NCBI GenBank assembly: GCA_038869515.1
Contig: JAWCQZ010000010.1
Coordinates: forward strand, 1-64,000
Direction of reading: 5' to 3'
Source: JAWCQZ01 sp038869515 [NCBI: Halobacteria archaeon]
GTDB lineage: Archaea; Halobacteriota; Syntropharchaeia; JACQPP01
Length of the DNA: 64,000 nt
Positions 15,739 through 24,071 of this stretch are shown here, piece by piece. The notes beneath the pieces were generated by a model. It was not told where the DNA came from. It worked only from the letters and a program-made list of their open reading frames with translations, and searched no databases. The translations under genes were made by a program, and so were the position numbers. The number at the start of each line of letters is the position of its first letter. Position 1 is the stretch's first letter.

Positions 15739-16518
15739 TCACTCGTTCTCGATTCTAGGGGCGAGCAGATACTCGACGCTCCCCTTCCCGCCCGCGACCT
15801 CGAACTTCATCTTCACCGGGTAGTCGCTCCCCAGCTCCAGGGAGACCTCGGGGGCCTTGCCGATGGCCTTGGTCATGTCGGAGAGGTAGTCGAGGCTGTA
15901 GAGGGAGCGGATTTTCGACGGCTTCGAGGCCCACTTCAGCTCGATGAGGCTCGCCTTGGGAATCTCCAGCCGGACCCGGTCGGTGTCCCCCTTGGCCTCC
16001 ATGGCGAAGGCGTCCTCCTCCACGGCCAGGGCGAGGTAGTCGCTCACCTTCTCGGCGGCCCGGATGCCGGTCCGGAAGTCCGCCCCGGCGAGGCGGACCC
16101 GGGCCGGGAGGTCGAGGGGCGGGATGGTGGGGTCCTTGCGGATGTGCGCCAGGTCGAGGAGCCCGAGGGAGGCCTTCAGGTTGCCCAGGACGAGGTGGAG
16201 CTTCCGGGCCTCGTCGTCCACCTCGATTTCGACCCGGTCGGCCCCCTCCGCCATCCCGAGGAACTCCAGGAACTTCTTCAGGTCCACCCCGAACTCCGCC
16301 TCCCTCCCCTCGAACTTCTCGAACCCCTTGGCGGCGAGGCTGATGGCGACCATCGCCACGTTGGCCGCGTCCACAGCCCGGAGGGTGAGCTCCCCCCTGG
16401 AGACCTTGAATCGCCCCTCGTCCACGAGGATGGAGGCCGCCTCCAGGGAGTCCCGCAGGACCCCGGCGCCGATGGAGGCGCGGAAGACGGTGACCGCAGA
16501 ACCGGCAGCGGAGGGCAT
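15739..16518 (-). CDS. pcn: Sliding clamp PCNA
   Basis: PCNA is the homotrimeric DNA clamp for polymerase and repair enzymes. The 259 residues contain the two-domain clamp fold, the interdomain region around LDLAHIRKDP, and the C-terminal strand YLLAPRIE that contacts PIP-box partners. It is about 10 residues longer than many archaeal PCNAs because of its N-terminus. The palindromic GTTTAAAC box at 16541-16548 is 26-27 nt upstream. Confidence 0.95.
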   Translation of the reverse strand: MPSAAGSAVTVFRASIGAGVLRDSLEAASILVDEGRFKVSRGELTLRAVDAANVAMVAISLAAKGFEKFEGREAEFGVDLKKFLEFLGMAEGADRVEIEVDDEARKLHLVLGNLKASLGLLDLAHIRKDPTIPPLDLPARVRLAGADFRTGIRAAEKVSDYLALAVEEDAFAMEAKGDTDRVRLEIPKASLIELKWASKPSKIRSLYSLDYLSDMTKAIGKAPEVSLELGSDYPVKMKFEVAGGKGSVEYLLAPRIENE

Positions 16519-16540
16519 ATGCGACAGACCCGCCGGAGGA

Positions 16541-16548
16541 GTTTAAAC
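16541..16548. promoter_or_regulatory. Palindromic TATA box shared by divergent genes
   Basis: GTTTAAAC is a perfect palindrome. Its centre is about 26 nt from the pcn ATG (16518, minus) and 26 nt from the ATG of the membrane gene at 16571 (plus), so both leaderless transcripts can use it. Confidence 0.65.
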
Positions 16549-16570
16549 CTTTTGGGCCGCTCGAAAGCCC

Positions 16571-16918
16571 ATGGACGGCCCGCCCCCCTCCGGCCCGCGC
16601 CTCCCCTCCCGGGGAGCTCTCGCGGCCTCCCTCCCTCCCGGCCTGGGCCACCTCCGGGCGCGCCGCTGGAGCCAGGGGCTCATGCTCCTCGCCGCCTCCC
16701 TCTTCTTCACCGCCGTCGCGGCCCACCCCGCGCACTACGCCGTCCCCCCGCCCCCGTGGGGGCTCGCCTTGGCGGGCCTCGCGGTGTTCACCCTCTTCTG
16801 GCTCTACGCGGCGCGGGACCTCGACCGCCACCCGGGGCCCGGGGCCAGCCGCGGGCGGGAGGTCACGGGCCGCCCTTGGGCCCCTTCCCGACGGGGGAGA
16901 GGGCCAGGAAGCCGATGA
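16571..16918 (+). CDS. Small two-helix membrane protein
   Basis: The 115 residues contain PPGLGHLRARRWSQG followed by two transmembrane helices (about residues 36-52 and 61-80) and a basic, disordered tail. The 'PGLGH.Y..RW..G' entry resembles TM2-like membrane domains. The last 56 nt overlap the convergent 16863-17255 gene. The function is unknown. Confidence 0.65.
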   Translation: MDGPPPSGPRLPSRGALAASLPPGLGHLRARRWSQGLMLLAASLFFTAVAAHPAHYAVPPPPWGLALAGLAVFTLFWLYAARDLDRHPGPGASRGREVTGRPWAPSRRGRGPGSR

Positions 16919-17255
16919 GCCCGATGGCGAGGACCGTCCCGTAGACCACCGAGGCGTAGACTCCGGTGGCCCAGAACCGCTCCCAGGTCTCGAAGTTGGG
17001 GTCGGTGGTCCCGGCGAAGGCGAGGTGGGCCGCCATGCCCGCCATCCCGAGGAGGGTGAGGACCAGGGCGATGCGCTGGATCTGGTCGAAGAGGAGGAAG
17101 AGGCGGGCCTTGATGAGCTCTTTGTTCTTCCGGAACTGGGAGAGGAAGAGCGCCAGGGAGAGGAGGGCCGCGGCCCCCAGGGCGAGGGTCAGAAGGCGCG
17201 GCCCGGGGGCGGCGGCTTGGACCAGGACGGCGGCGAGGGGCTCCACGCCCCTCAC
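16863..17255 (-). CDS. Multi-helix membrane protein paired with Roadblock protein
   Basis: The 130-residue protein starts with GTG in a GTGA overlap with the Roadblock stop, so the two are translated together. It has about four hydrophobic segments (around residues 8-38, 52-66, 78-92 and 95-118) with a charged loop FRKNKELIKARLFLLF. Coupling to a Roadblock/LC7 protein suggests a membrane dock for a small-GTPase or motility-type module, as an inference from order only. Confidence 0.7.
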   Translation of the reverse strand: MRGVEPLAAVLVQAAAPGPRLLTLALGAAALLSLALFLSQFRKNKELIKARLFLLFDQIQRIALVLTLLGMAGMAAHLAFAGTTDPNFETWERFWATGVYASVVYGTVLAIGLIGFLALSPVGKGPKGGP

Positions 17256-17620
17256 CCAAGGAGTTCTTTGACCTTCTCGGCCGCCTTCCCCACGTTGACG
17301 AGGATCGGCCCGACCATGGCCTGGGGGCCCGTCAGGGCCACAAGGAGCGCCTTGGAGCCGGCGCCGGTCACGATGAGGTTCCCGTCTTTGGTCTCGACGA
17401 TGACCCGGTCGGGGACCCCCTTCTTGAGTTCGGAGGAGGCGGTCTCGGCCGCGCCGAGCATGGTCGCGCTCATGGCCGCGAAGGTCTCGGCCCGGACGCT
17501 CGTGTGCATCGAGGAGGACATGAGGAGCCCGTCCCGGGAGACGATGGCGCTGGCGTTGATGCCGCCGCTCCGCTCCATCTCCCTCAGGGCCGCTTCCATC
17601 GACTCCCGCAGCGTGGCCAT
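17252..17620 (-). CDS. Roadblock/LC7 domain protein
   Basis: The 122 residues match the Roadblock/LC7 fold: helix ALREMERSGGINASAIVSRDGLLM, the central helix with AAMSATMLGAAETA and strands DGNLIVTGAGSKALLVAL. Such proteins bind small GTPases as GAP-like dimers. No GTPase gene is adjacent. A strong TATA box TTTATAAATA (about 17643-17652) lies 27 nt before the ATG. Confidence 0.9.
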   Translation of the reverse strand: MATLRESMEAALREMERSGGINASAIVSRDGLLMSSSMHTSVRAETFAAMSATMLGAAETASSELKKGVPDRVIVETKDGNLIVTGAGSKALLVALTGPQAMVGPILVNVGKAAEKVKELLG

Positions 17621-17743
17621 GGTGGGGGCCCATTCGCGGGGGTATTTATAAAAACTTCCCGCAAAGCGGACCGGGGGGCCGGTGTCGCCGAATCCGAAAA
17701 TCGCCCCCGGATAGATGGGAGATGAAGTCCGCGGCGGGTTGCG

Positions 17744-18643
17744 TCACGCCCTCCGGAGGTCCCGGGCGCACTCCTCGGGCAGGCGGGTCCGCGTCCAGGT
17801 TCCCGCTCCGGTCTCGAGGCCGCCCCGGTATTTCACCCTCTCCCGGGACTCCAGGGCCGGGTAGAACTCGATGTGGAGGTGGAACCACCGCGCTCCCCGG
17901 GGGGCCTGGTGGACCGCCATCATCAACGGCATGGGCCGCCCGAAGAGCCGGTCGTACTTCCGGAGGAGGCTCTTCAGGGCCGAAGCCAGGGGGAGCGGGT
18001 CCCGGAGGGCCCGGAGGTCCGGGATGTGCTCTTCCGGGACGAGGTGGACCTCGTGGGTCCACCGGGCGAAGCGCGGGACGTAGGCGGTCCACCCGCCCCG
18101 GGAGAGGACGCGGGACTCTCTCTTCCGCAGGTCGCACAGGAGGCACCGCCCGGTGGACCTCCGGTGGGCCCGGAGGGCGGCCGCCTCCGTCTGGAGGACG
18201 GGGGGGACGAAGGGCAGGGCGTAGATCTGCCCGTGGGGGTGGTCGAGGGTGACCCCGTTCTCCCTCCCCCGGTTCTCGAAGACGAAGACATACTTGACGG
18301 AGGGGAGGGCCGAGAGGGCCGCGCTCCTCTCCCTCCAGAGGGCGACCACCCGGGCGATGCGCTCCGCCGGGAGCTCCCCCAGGGAGCCCCGGTGGTCCGG
18401 GGTGTAGAGAACCACCTCGCAAGCGCCCCTCGCGGCCGATCGGCCCCCCCCGCCCTGGGGGATGAGGGAGGGGAACCGGTTCGGGACGGAGAGCACGTCG
18501 TAGGACTCCGGCACGTCGGGCCCCCCGGGGCAGAAGGGGCAGGAGCCCGGGAGGTTGGGCCTCCGGAACCTGCGGGGGGCCACGAGGACCCACTCCCGGA
18601 GGAGGGGGTTCCACCGCTTCCGGGGCCGGTCGGCGGCGGGCAT
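17744..18643 (-). CDS. galT: Galactose-1-phosphate uridylyltransferase family
   Basis: The 299 residues show the GalT/HIT-family plan: RWNPLLREWVLVAPRR at the start, zinc ligands CPFCPG, the HPHGQIYALP active site (His of H-P-H) near residue 150, a second Cys pair CLLCDLRKRE, and a C-terminal HLHIEFYP. It transfers UMP between UDP-glucose and hexose-1-phosphate, though related adenylyl transferases share these motifs. ATG 18643 aligns with the family start. Confidence 0.85.
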   Translation of the reverse strand: MPAADRPRKRWNPLLREWVLVAPRRFRRPNLPGSCPFCPGGPDVPESYDVLSVPNRFPSLIPQGGGGRSAARGACEVVLYTPDHRGSLGELPAERIARVVALWRERSAALSALPSVKYVFVFENRGRENGVTLDHPHGQIYALPFVPPVLQTEAAALRAHRRSTGRCLLCDLRKRESRVLSRGGWTAYVPRFARWTHEVHLVPEEHIPDLRALRDPLPLASALKSLLRKYDRLFGRPMPLMMAVHQAPRGARWFHLHIEFYPALESRERVKYRGGLETGAGTWTRTRLPEECARDLRRA

Positions 18644-18766
18644 GGGCCGGGGTGGGGGGCCACCGGCATAGCCCTTTTCCGCCATTGACTGCCGCGCGCG
18701 CCGGAGGCGCGGAAGTTCGAGGCCCCGCGCGACGGGGCATGGGGAGCGCGAGTGGAACGGCGACAA

Positions 18767-19567
18767 CTACCGCAGGACCCGTCTCCAGAGGTCCGCGAAC
18801 TCCCGGGGTCTCGTCAGGAAGGCGAGTTCGTCGGGGGCTTTCCGGAGCCACCCGTAGATTTCGCCCCCGCGGGCCACCTCCCGGGCGGGCTTCGCCTCCC
18901 GCAGCGGCGGAGAGGGCGCCAGCCTCGGGTTCGGCGCGAACTTCCCGTCGGAGGTCTCGTAGTAGGCCGCGCCCCCCGCCCGCCGGTAGGGCTCGTAGAG
19001 GGACTGGAAGCCGTCGGCCACCAGGTTCGCCATCCGGAGCACCTTGCGGGAGGGGTTGATGGTGACGTGGCCGTAGCCGGGGGGGATGAGGACCTTGTCG
19101 CCCGCTTTGGCCCGGACGAGAACCGCGTCCTTGAGTCCTCCGGGGAGGGGGGGCGGGCCCGTGGATGCGGGGGCGGCAGCCCCCGGGGGGTCGCCGGCCG
19201 TGGCTCCCCCGGCGACAGTCTGCAGCAGGTAGTGGGCCTCCCCCTCCAGGACCTCGTAGAGTTCGGGGTAGGTCATCCCGCTCCCCGGGACCGGCGGGTG
19301 GTAGTGGCCCAGGGTCTTGACGAACTCCCGCCCGAGGGTCCCGGGCGGGATGACCGTGATGTCGTAGCGGAGCCCCCGCTCCTTCAGCAGCGCCCCGTCG
19401 CGCTCGCTCAGGAAGAGGCCCCGGTACATGAAGTAGACCGGCCGCTTCAGGTCGGCGTAGTGGAGGAAGGAGGGGTCGAGGAGAACCTCCCGCATCTCCT
19501 CCAGGGTCCGGGGAGCGGGCTCGGTGGTGCGGGCGCCGAACTGGAGGGGACCGGGTGCCGTGGGCAT
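18767..19567 (-). CDS. Cupin-type glucose-6-phosphate isomerase
   Basis: This metal-dependent isomerase interconverts glucose-6-phosphate and fructose-6-phosphate in Euryarchaeota. The 266 residues contain the metal motif KTLGHYHP, the glutamate-bearing YPELYEVLEGEAHY, and PPGYGHVTINPS. A Gly/Ala/Pro-rich insertion of about 30 residues (around TAGDPPGAAAPASTG) sits between the two cupin motifs and looks like a loop expansion. The promoter is weak; ATG 19567 gives the usual family start. Confidence 0.88.
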   Translation of the reverse strand: MPTAPGPLQFGARTTEPAPRTLEEMREVLLDPSFLHYADLKRPVYFMYRGLFLSERDGALLKERGLRYDITVIPPGTLGREFVKTLGHYHPPVPGSGMTYPELYEVLEGEAHYLLQTVAGGATAGDPPGAAAPASTGPPPLPGGLKDAVLVRAKAGDKVLIPPGYGHVTINPSRKVLRMANLVADGFQSLYEPYRRAGGAAYYETSDGKFAPNPRLAPSPPLREAKPAREVARGGEIYGWLRKAPDELAFLTRPREFADLWRRVLR

Positions 19568-19598
19568 CTTTTTATTCCCCGCCCCCCACACAAAAACC

Positions 19599-19730
19599 GT
19601 GTCGGAGGAGGTCTCCCAGGACAAGGTCTACTTCCAGTGCGGCACCTGCCAGTTCACCTTCCAGGAGGACCCCGGCCAGTTCATCGTCAAGTGCCCCCAG
19701 TGCGCCTCGGAGAACAGCGCCCGGATCTGA
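19599..19730 (+). CDS. Small zinc-ribbon protein
   Basis: The 43 residues consist of one zinc ribbon with CGTC at about residues 15-18 and CPQC at 33-36. The GTG start is supported by TTTTTAT at 19569-19575, about 27 nt upstream. It resembles the tiny stand-alone archaeal zinc-ribbon proteins of unknown role. It lies between the divergent PGI gene and convergent gatB. Confidence 0.7.
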   Translation: MSEEVSQDKVYFQCGTCQFTFQEDPGQFIVKCPQCASENSARI

Positions 19731-19733
19731 TGC

Positions 19734-21632
19734 TCAGAGCCGCTTCTGCAGGGCCTTCCGCACCTCGGCCGCGTCGGCCCGCCCCTTCAGCCGCTTCAGG
19801 ACTTGGCCCACGAGGAAGTTGAGCGCCTCCGGCTTGCCCCCCTTGTAGTCGCCCGCCGCCCTCGGGTTCTCCCCCAGAACGGCCTCGACGGCCTCCCCGA
19901 TCTCCGAGGCCTCGGCCTTGGCGAGGCCCAGGCGGGAGACGAGGTCCCGGGGCGAGCCCCCGTCGTCAAGGAGGCTCCGGAGGACCGCTACGGCCGCGGG
20001 GTCGGAGACCTCCCCGGACTGGAGGAGCCGGAGGAGCTCGACCATCGCCCCGGGGGCCACCTCTCGGAGGGGCGCCGGCGCGGGCAGGGGGTTCCGGTCC
20101 GCATCCACCAGGACCGCCCCCGCGGCCTCCAGGGAGGCCCGGACCCGCCTCGCCTCTTCGGACGGGCCCGGGTCGAGAAGTCCCGGCGCCCAGATGACCG
20201 CCTTCACGGGCCGCCCCGACTTCCGGGCGACCTCCGCCCTCTGCCCCTCGATCTCCCCGGGCTCGACGTCGTAGAGGTGCTCCCGGACGACCCCCATGGC
20301 CCACGCCCCCTCCGGAGTCTCGGCCAGGAAATCGGGGCGGAAGGGGAGCCCCACGTCGGTGTCGGGGTAGGCCCGGAAGTTCCGGAGACCCATCCGCCGG
20401 GCGGCCTCCGCCATCTCCGGGGAGCGGAGCCTCCGGTAGCGCCCGTCCCGGAAGTTCACCTCGCCTTGATAGATGTCCGCAATCCAGGTGGCCGCCAGCT
20501 TCGGCTCCACCTCTTTCGCCACGGCCTCGAACAACCGGGCCAATCGGTACTCCCCGGCCAGGACCCGGGCGTGCTGCTCCGAGATGGAGAACTCCCCCAC
20601 GAACCGCTCCGCCTTCGCGTCCGGCAGCTCCGGCAGCGAGACCCGTTCGCCCCACTCCTTCACCCGGAAGGGGACCAGGTCGGGCTCCGGGAAGTAGCGG
20701 TAGTCCTCCTCGGTCTCCTTGCCCCGGAGGGGCGTGGTAATGCCCCGCGCCTCGTCGTAGTGGCGAGTCTCCTGCGCAATCCTCTGGCCCCGCCGCAGGA
20801 GCCCCTTCTGGCGCGCAATCTCGAAGGTGAGGGCCCGTTCGACCCCCTTGGCCGAGCCGATGTTCTTCACCTCGACCCGGTTCCCCCCCGCGAGTGAGAT
20901 GTTGGCGTCGGCCCGGAGCGCCCCCTCGCGCTCGGGGTCGCACACCTCCAGGTACTCCAGCACCGTCCGGAGGGCCTGCAGGAAGCGGCGCGCCTCCCGG
21001 GGGCTCCGGAGGTCGGGCTCCGTGACCACCTCGAGGAGCCCCACGCCGGAGCGGTTGTAGTCGATGAGCGAATAGGGCGCCGTCTCGATGGAGCCTCCGG
21101 GGTAGAGGAGGCGACCCGGGTCCTCCTCCATGTGGACCCGCCGGATGCGGATCTCCCGCCTTCTCGGCCCCCGACCCTCGTGTTCCGGATTCGAACGGGG
21201 TTGGGTCGGGGGCCCCGCCCCGTCGCCGTCCAGGAGGACCCGCCCCCCCGTCGCCAGGGGGAAGTCATACTGGGAGATCTGGAACCCCCGGGGCAGATCG
21301 GGGTAGAAGTAGTTCTTGCGGTAGAAGAGGGTCCGGTCGGCCACCTCGCACCGGAGGGCCCGCGCGACACTGAGCCCCGCCTCCACCGCCCGGCGGTTGA
21401 TGTTCGGCAGCGCCCCGGGGAGCCCCAGGCAGACCTCGCACACCCGGGTGTTGGGCTCCGCCTCCTGGTAGTCGCACGGGCAGCCGCAGAAGAGTTTCGT
21501 CCGGAGCCGGTTCAGCTGGACGTGGACCTCGAGGCCGATGAGGAGGCCGTCGCCGGGGAAGGATGAAGGATGGGGGAGGAGGGGCGCAGGACCGTCTTCC
21601 GCTTTCATCCTTCCGCCTCCATCCTTCGTCAT
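19734..21632 (-). CDS. gatB: Asp/Glu-tRNA amidotransferase subunit B with insertions
   Basis: GatB activates and amidates Asp-tRNA(Asn) or Glu-tRNA(Gln) with GatA and GatC. The 632 residues include LIGLEVHVQLN, the zinc cysteines FCGCPC and CEVCLGLPG, the catalytic core and the C-terminal YqeY-like domain. It is much longer than the usual 450-480 residues. Extra pieces are a palindrome-derived N-terminal stretch, repeat A near residues 140-156, and a segment of about 130 residues (about 401-529) before the C-terminal domain. The ATG at 21632 overlaps the gatA stop (ATGA). Confidence 0.92.
   Translation of the reverse strand: MTKDGGGRMKAEDGPAPLLPHPSSFPGDGLLIGLEVHVQLNRLRTKLFCGCPCDYQEAEPNTRVCEVCLGLPGALPNINRRAVEAGLSVARALRCEVADRTLFYRKNYFYPDLPRGFQISQYDFPLATGGRVLLDGDGAGPPTQPRSNPEHEGRGPRRREIRIRRVHMEEDPGRLLYPGGSIETAPYSLIDYNRSGVGLLEVVTEPDLRSPREARRFLQALRTVLEYLEVCDPEREGALRADANISLAGGNRVEVKNIGSAKGVERALTFEIARQKGLLRRGQRIAQETRHYDEARGITTPLRGKETEEDYRYFPEPDLVPFRVKEWGERVSLPELPDAKAERFVGEFSISEQHARVLAGEYRLARLFEAVAKEVEPKLAATWIADIYQGEVNFRDGRYRRLRSPEMAEAARRMGLRNFRAYPDTDVGLPFRPDFLAETPEGAWAMGVVREHLYDVEPGEIEGQRAEVARKSGRPVKAVIWAPGLLDPGPSEEARRVRASLEAAGAVLVDADRNPLPAPAPLREVAPGAMVELLRLLQSGEVSDPAAVAVLRSLLDDGGSPRDLVSRLGLAKAEASEIGEAVEAVLGENPRAAGDYKGGKPEALNFLVGQVLKRLKGRADAAEVRKALQKRL
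21166..21214 (-). repeat. Coding-embedded palindromic repeat, copy A
   Basis: GGCCCCCGACCC (21166-21177) and its exact reverse complement (21203-21214) bracket a loop containing CGAACGGGGTTGGGT. The element lies inside gatB in frame and replaces a short loop of the family. Confidence 0.7.
21557..21614. repeat. Palindromic insertion at gatB N-terminus
   Basis: GGAAGGATGAA (21557-21567) and TTCATCCTTCC (21604-21614) are exact reverse complements. The element is translated as the low-complexity N-terminal extension of GatB, with a HPSSF sequence, just before the conserved LIGLEVHVQ start of the domain. Confidence 0.6.
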
Positions 21633-23029
21633 GACGGGCCGCACCCCGGCGGCCACCGGACGAAATCGGTCCGCTTCTGGAAGGCGTAGCCCGCCCGGAA
21701 CAGGGTCCTTTCCTCGAAGGGCCGGCCGATGAGTTGGAGGCCGATGGGTAGGTCGCGCCCGTCCGCACGTTCGAACCCGCAGGGGATGGAGAGGGCGGGG
21801 ACCCCGGCCAGGTTCACCGGAACCGTCTCCACGTCGGCGGCGTAGAGGGCGAGGGGGTCGGCGATTTTCTCCCCCAGGCGCGGCGCTGTGAAGGGCATGG
21901 TGGGGGTCGCCAGGAGGTCGTGCTCCTGCAGGGCCTCCTCGAACTGCTCCCGGAGGAGCGCCCGGACCCGGAGGGCCTTCAGATAGTAGCGGCCGTAGTA
22001 GCCCGCGGAGAGGGCGTAGGTCCCGAGGAGGATGCGCCGCCTCACCTCGGGCCCGAACCCCGCCCCCCGCACCTCGGAGAAGGCGGCGTTCCAGTCGCCG
22101 CCCTTGGGGGGGTGGAGGCCGTAGCGGAGGCCGTCGAAACGGCTCAGGTTGGAGGAGGCCTCCGCGACCGCGATGGTGTAGTAGGCCGGGAGGGCCCACT
22201 TCACCGCGTCGAGGGAGACCTCCTCCACCTCGGCCCCCGCCTCGGCCAGGAGCCCGATGGCGTCGCGGACAGCCCTCTCCACGGGCTTCGTGATCCCCTG
22301 GAACATCTCCCGGACCACGCCGATGGAGAGGTCCGAGACGCCCTCCCGGAGTGCCGCGGCGTAGCCGGTGCGGGGGACCCCCTTGGCTTGCGTCGGGTCC
22401 CTCGGGTCCTCGGTCGCTATCGCCTCGAGGAGCGGCGCCAGTTCCTCCGCGGTCCGGGCAATGGGGCCCACCTGGTCCAGGGAGTTCGCGTAGGCGACGA
22501 GGCCGTAGCGGGAGACGAGGCCATAGGTCGGCTTGAGGCCGGTGACGCCGCAGAAAGAGGCGGGGCACCGGACCGAACCGCCGGTGTCGGAGCCGAGGGC
22601 CAGCGGCGCGAGGCCGGCCGCCACCGCCGCCCCGCTCCCGCCGGAGGAGCCTCCCGGAACGCGGTCCGGGTCCCACGGGTTTCGGGTGGGCCCGAAGCCG
22701 CTCCACTCCCCCGTGGAGCCCATCGCGAACTCGTCCATGTTGGTCTTCCCGACAACCGCCGCCCCCGACCTCCGGAGCCCCTCGACCACGTGGGCATCGT
22801 AGGGCGGGAGGTAGCCTTGGAGGATGCGGCTGGCGCAGGTGGTCGCGAGACCCCGCGTCGAGAGGTTGTCCTTGACCGCCACCGGGACGCCCGCGAGGGG
22901 GCCGCCCCGCCTGACCCCCTCGGCCTGCTCCTCCCGGGCCCTCGGGTTGACCGCCAGGTAGCAGTGGAAGGGGTCCCGGGCGATGCGCTCAAGGAGGGAG
23001 GCCAGCCTCCCGGGGCTCCAGCCGCTCAC
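21629..23029 (-). CDS. gatA: Asp/Glu-tRNA amidotransferase subunit A
   Basis: GatA is the glutaminase that supplies ammonia to GatB. The 466 residues contain the amidase signature: catalytic Lys in VAVKDN, GGSSGGSGAAVAAG and the Ser of GSDTGGSVR. The GTG start at 23029 lies in a GTGA overlap with gatC, and the stop overlaps gatB. The order gatC-gatA-gatB is a single operon. Together with the AspRS at 24485 it probably makes Asn-tRNA or Gln-tRNA by transamidation. Confidence 0.95.
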   Translation of the reverse strand: MSGWSPGRLASLLERIARDPFHCYLAVNPRAREEQAEGVRRGGPLAGVPVAVKDNLSTRGLATTCASRILQGYLPPYDAHVVEGLRRSGAAVVGKTNMDEFAMGSTGEWSGFGPTRNPWDPDRVPGGSSGGSGAAVAAGLAPLALGSDTGGSVRCPASFCGVTGLKPTYGLVSRYGLVAYANSLDQVGPIARTAEELAPLLEAIATEDPRDPTQAKGVPRTGYAAALREGVSDLSIGVVREMFQGITKPVERAVRDAIGLLAEAGAEVEEVSLDAVKWALPAYYTIAVAEASSNLSRFDGLRYGLHPPKGGDWNAAFSEVRGAGFGPEVRRRILLGTYALSAGYYGRYYLKALRVRALLREQFEEALQEHDLLATPTMPFTAPRLGEKIADPLALYAADVETVPVNLAGVPALSIPCGFERADGRDLPIGLQLIGRPFEERTLFRAGYAFQKRTDFVRWPPGCGPS

Positions 23030-23316
23030 GGCCCCTTCCCCGCCAGGATGCGGGGCCCCCGGACGTATCCCCTCTCCGTCCCGGCGGCGTTGTCGAGGAC
23101 CGCCTTCGGGTCGAGGCAGGGCCGGGGCTCGTCCTCCCGGAAGACCGACTCGAGGCGGAGGACGTGGTGGAGGGGCTCCTCCGCCGCGGGCGCGCGGTCG
23201 AGTTCCCGGAAGAGCCCCAGCACCGCCTCCATCTCCCCGGCGAGGGCGGGCTTCTCCTCCTCCCGGAGCCGGAGGCGGGCGAGGCGCGCGATGCGCTCGA
23301 GTTCGGGGATTTCCAT
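23026..23316 (-). CDS. gatC: Asp/Glu-tRNA amidotransferase subunit C
   Basis: GatC stabilises the GatA-GatB pair. The 96 residues start with the family's ERIARLARLRLREEE helix and end in the extended region that wraps GatA (LDNAAGTERGYVRGP). ATG 23316 is selected over 23349 and 23325 because GTTTATC at about 23340-23347 is 27-28 nt upstream. This promoter serves the whole operon. Confidence 0.88.
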   Translation of the reverse strand: MEIPELERIARLARLRLREEEKPALAGEMEAVLGLFRELDRAPAAEEPLHHVLRLESVFREDEPRPCLDPKAVLDNAAGTERGYVRGPRILAGKGP

Positions 23317-23401
23317 CCATCCCATCCACGAGAGGGGGAAGATAAACACCCTCGGCGACCGCGGTCAAGGTTTTTCCCCCCGTCGGGCCGATAGGCGCCC
23401 C

Positions 23402-24070
23402 ATGTACGTCATCGTCGTCGGCCTCGGGCGGGTGGGACAGTATGTCGTCGAGTTCCTGGTCCCGAGGAAGCACACCGTGGTGGCGGTGGACCTTGACCCG
23501 GAGCGCTGCCGCGAAATCACCTCCCGCTTCGACGTCGTGGCAATCCCGGGCGACGCCACCGCTCAGCGAATCCTCGAGCAGGCGGGGGCCTCCAAGGCCG
23601 ACTCTCTCATCGCCACCACCGGCGATGACTCCGTGAACTTCATGGCGGCCCACCTCGCCCGGAGCCTCGGGGTGAAGCACCTGGTGAGCGTCCTCAACCG
23701 CCGCGAGCACCAGCCCCTCTTCGCCGCCGCCTCCATCGCCCTCGTCGAGAACCCCGAGATGGAGGTGGCGAAGCACCTCTACTGGGCGGTGGAGCGCCCC
23801 AACGTCCGGGACCTGCTCCGGCTGGGGGAGGAGAAGGTGGAGATGTTCGAGGTGACCGTCGGGGGGGACTCCGACGCGGCCGACAAGAACCTCGGGGAGC
23901 TGAAACTCGCCGACGCGACCGTGGTGGCGATCGAGCGGAAGAACAAGCTCATCATCCCCCGGGGGGACACCCGCGTCCAGCCCGGGGACAAGGTGACCCT
24001 CTTCGCCGCCGGGGAGGCGGTGGAGAAGCTGGCCACCCTCTTCGTCGGGAAGAACTCCGGGAAGAAGTAG
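23402..24070 (+). CDS. trkA: TrkA-type K+ channel/transport regulator
   Basis: The 222 residues form an RCK protein: N-terminal NAD-binding Rossmann domain (VIVVGLGRVGQYV, acidic VAVDLDPE) followed by a C-terminal TrkA-C domain (about residues 140-222). It would gate a TrkH/KtrB potassium transporter, which is not encoded here. One base separates it from the Nudix gene, forming an operon that continues into aspS. Confidence 0.9.
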   Translation: MYVIVVGLGRVGQYVVEFLVPRKHTVVAVDLDPERCREITSRFDVVAIPGDATAQRILEQAGASKADSLIATTGDDSVNFMAAHLARSLGVKHLVSVLNRREHQPLFAAASIALVENPEMEVAKHLYWAVERPNVRDLLRLGEEKVEMFEVTVGGDSDAADKNLGELKLADATVVAIERKNKLIIPRGDTRVQPGDKVTLFAAGEAVEKLATLFVGKNSGKK

Positions 24071-24071
24071 C

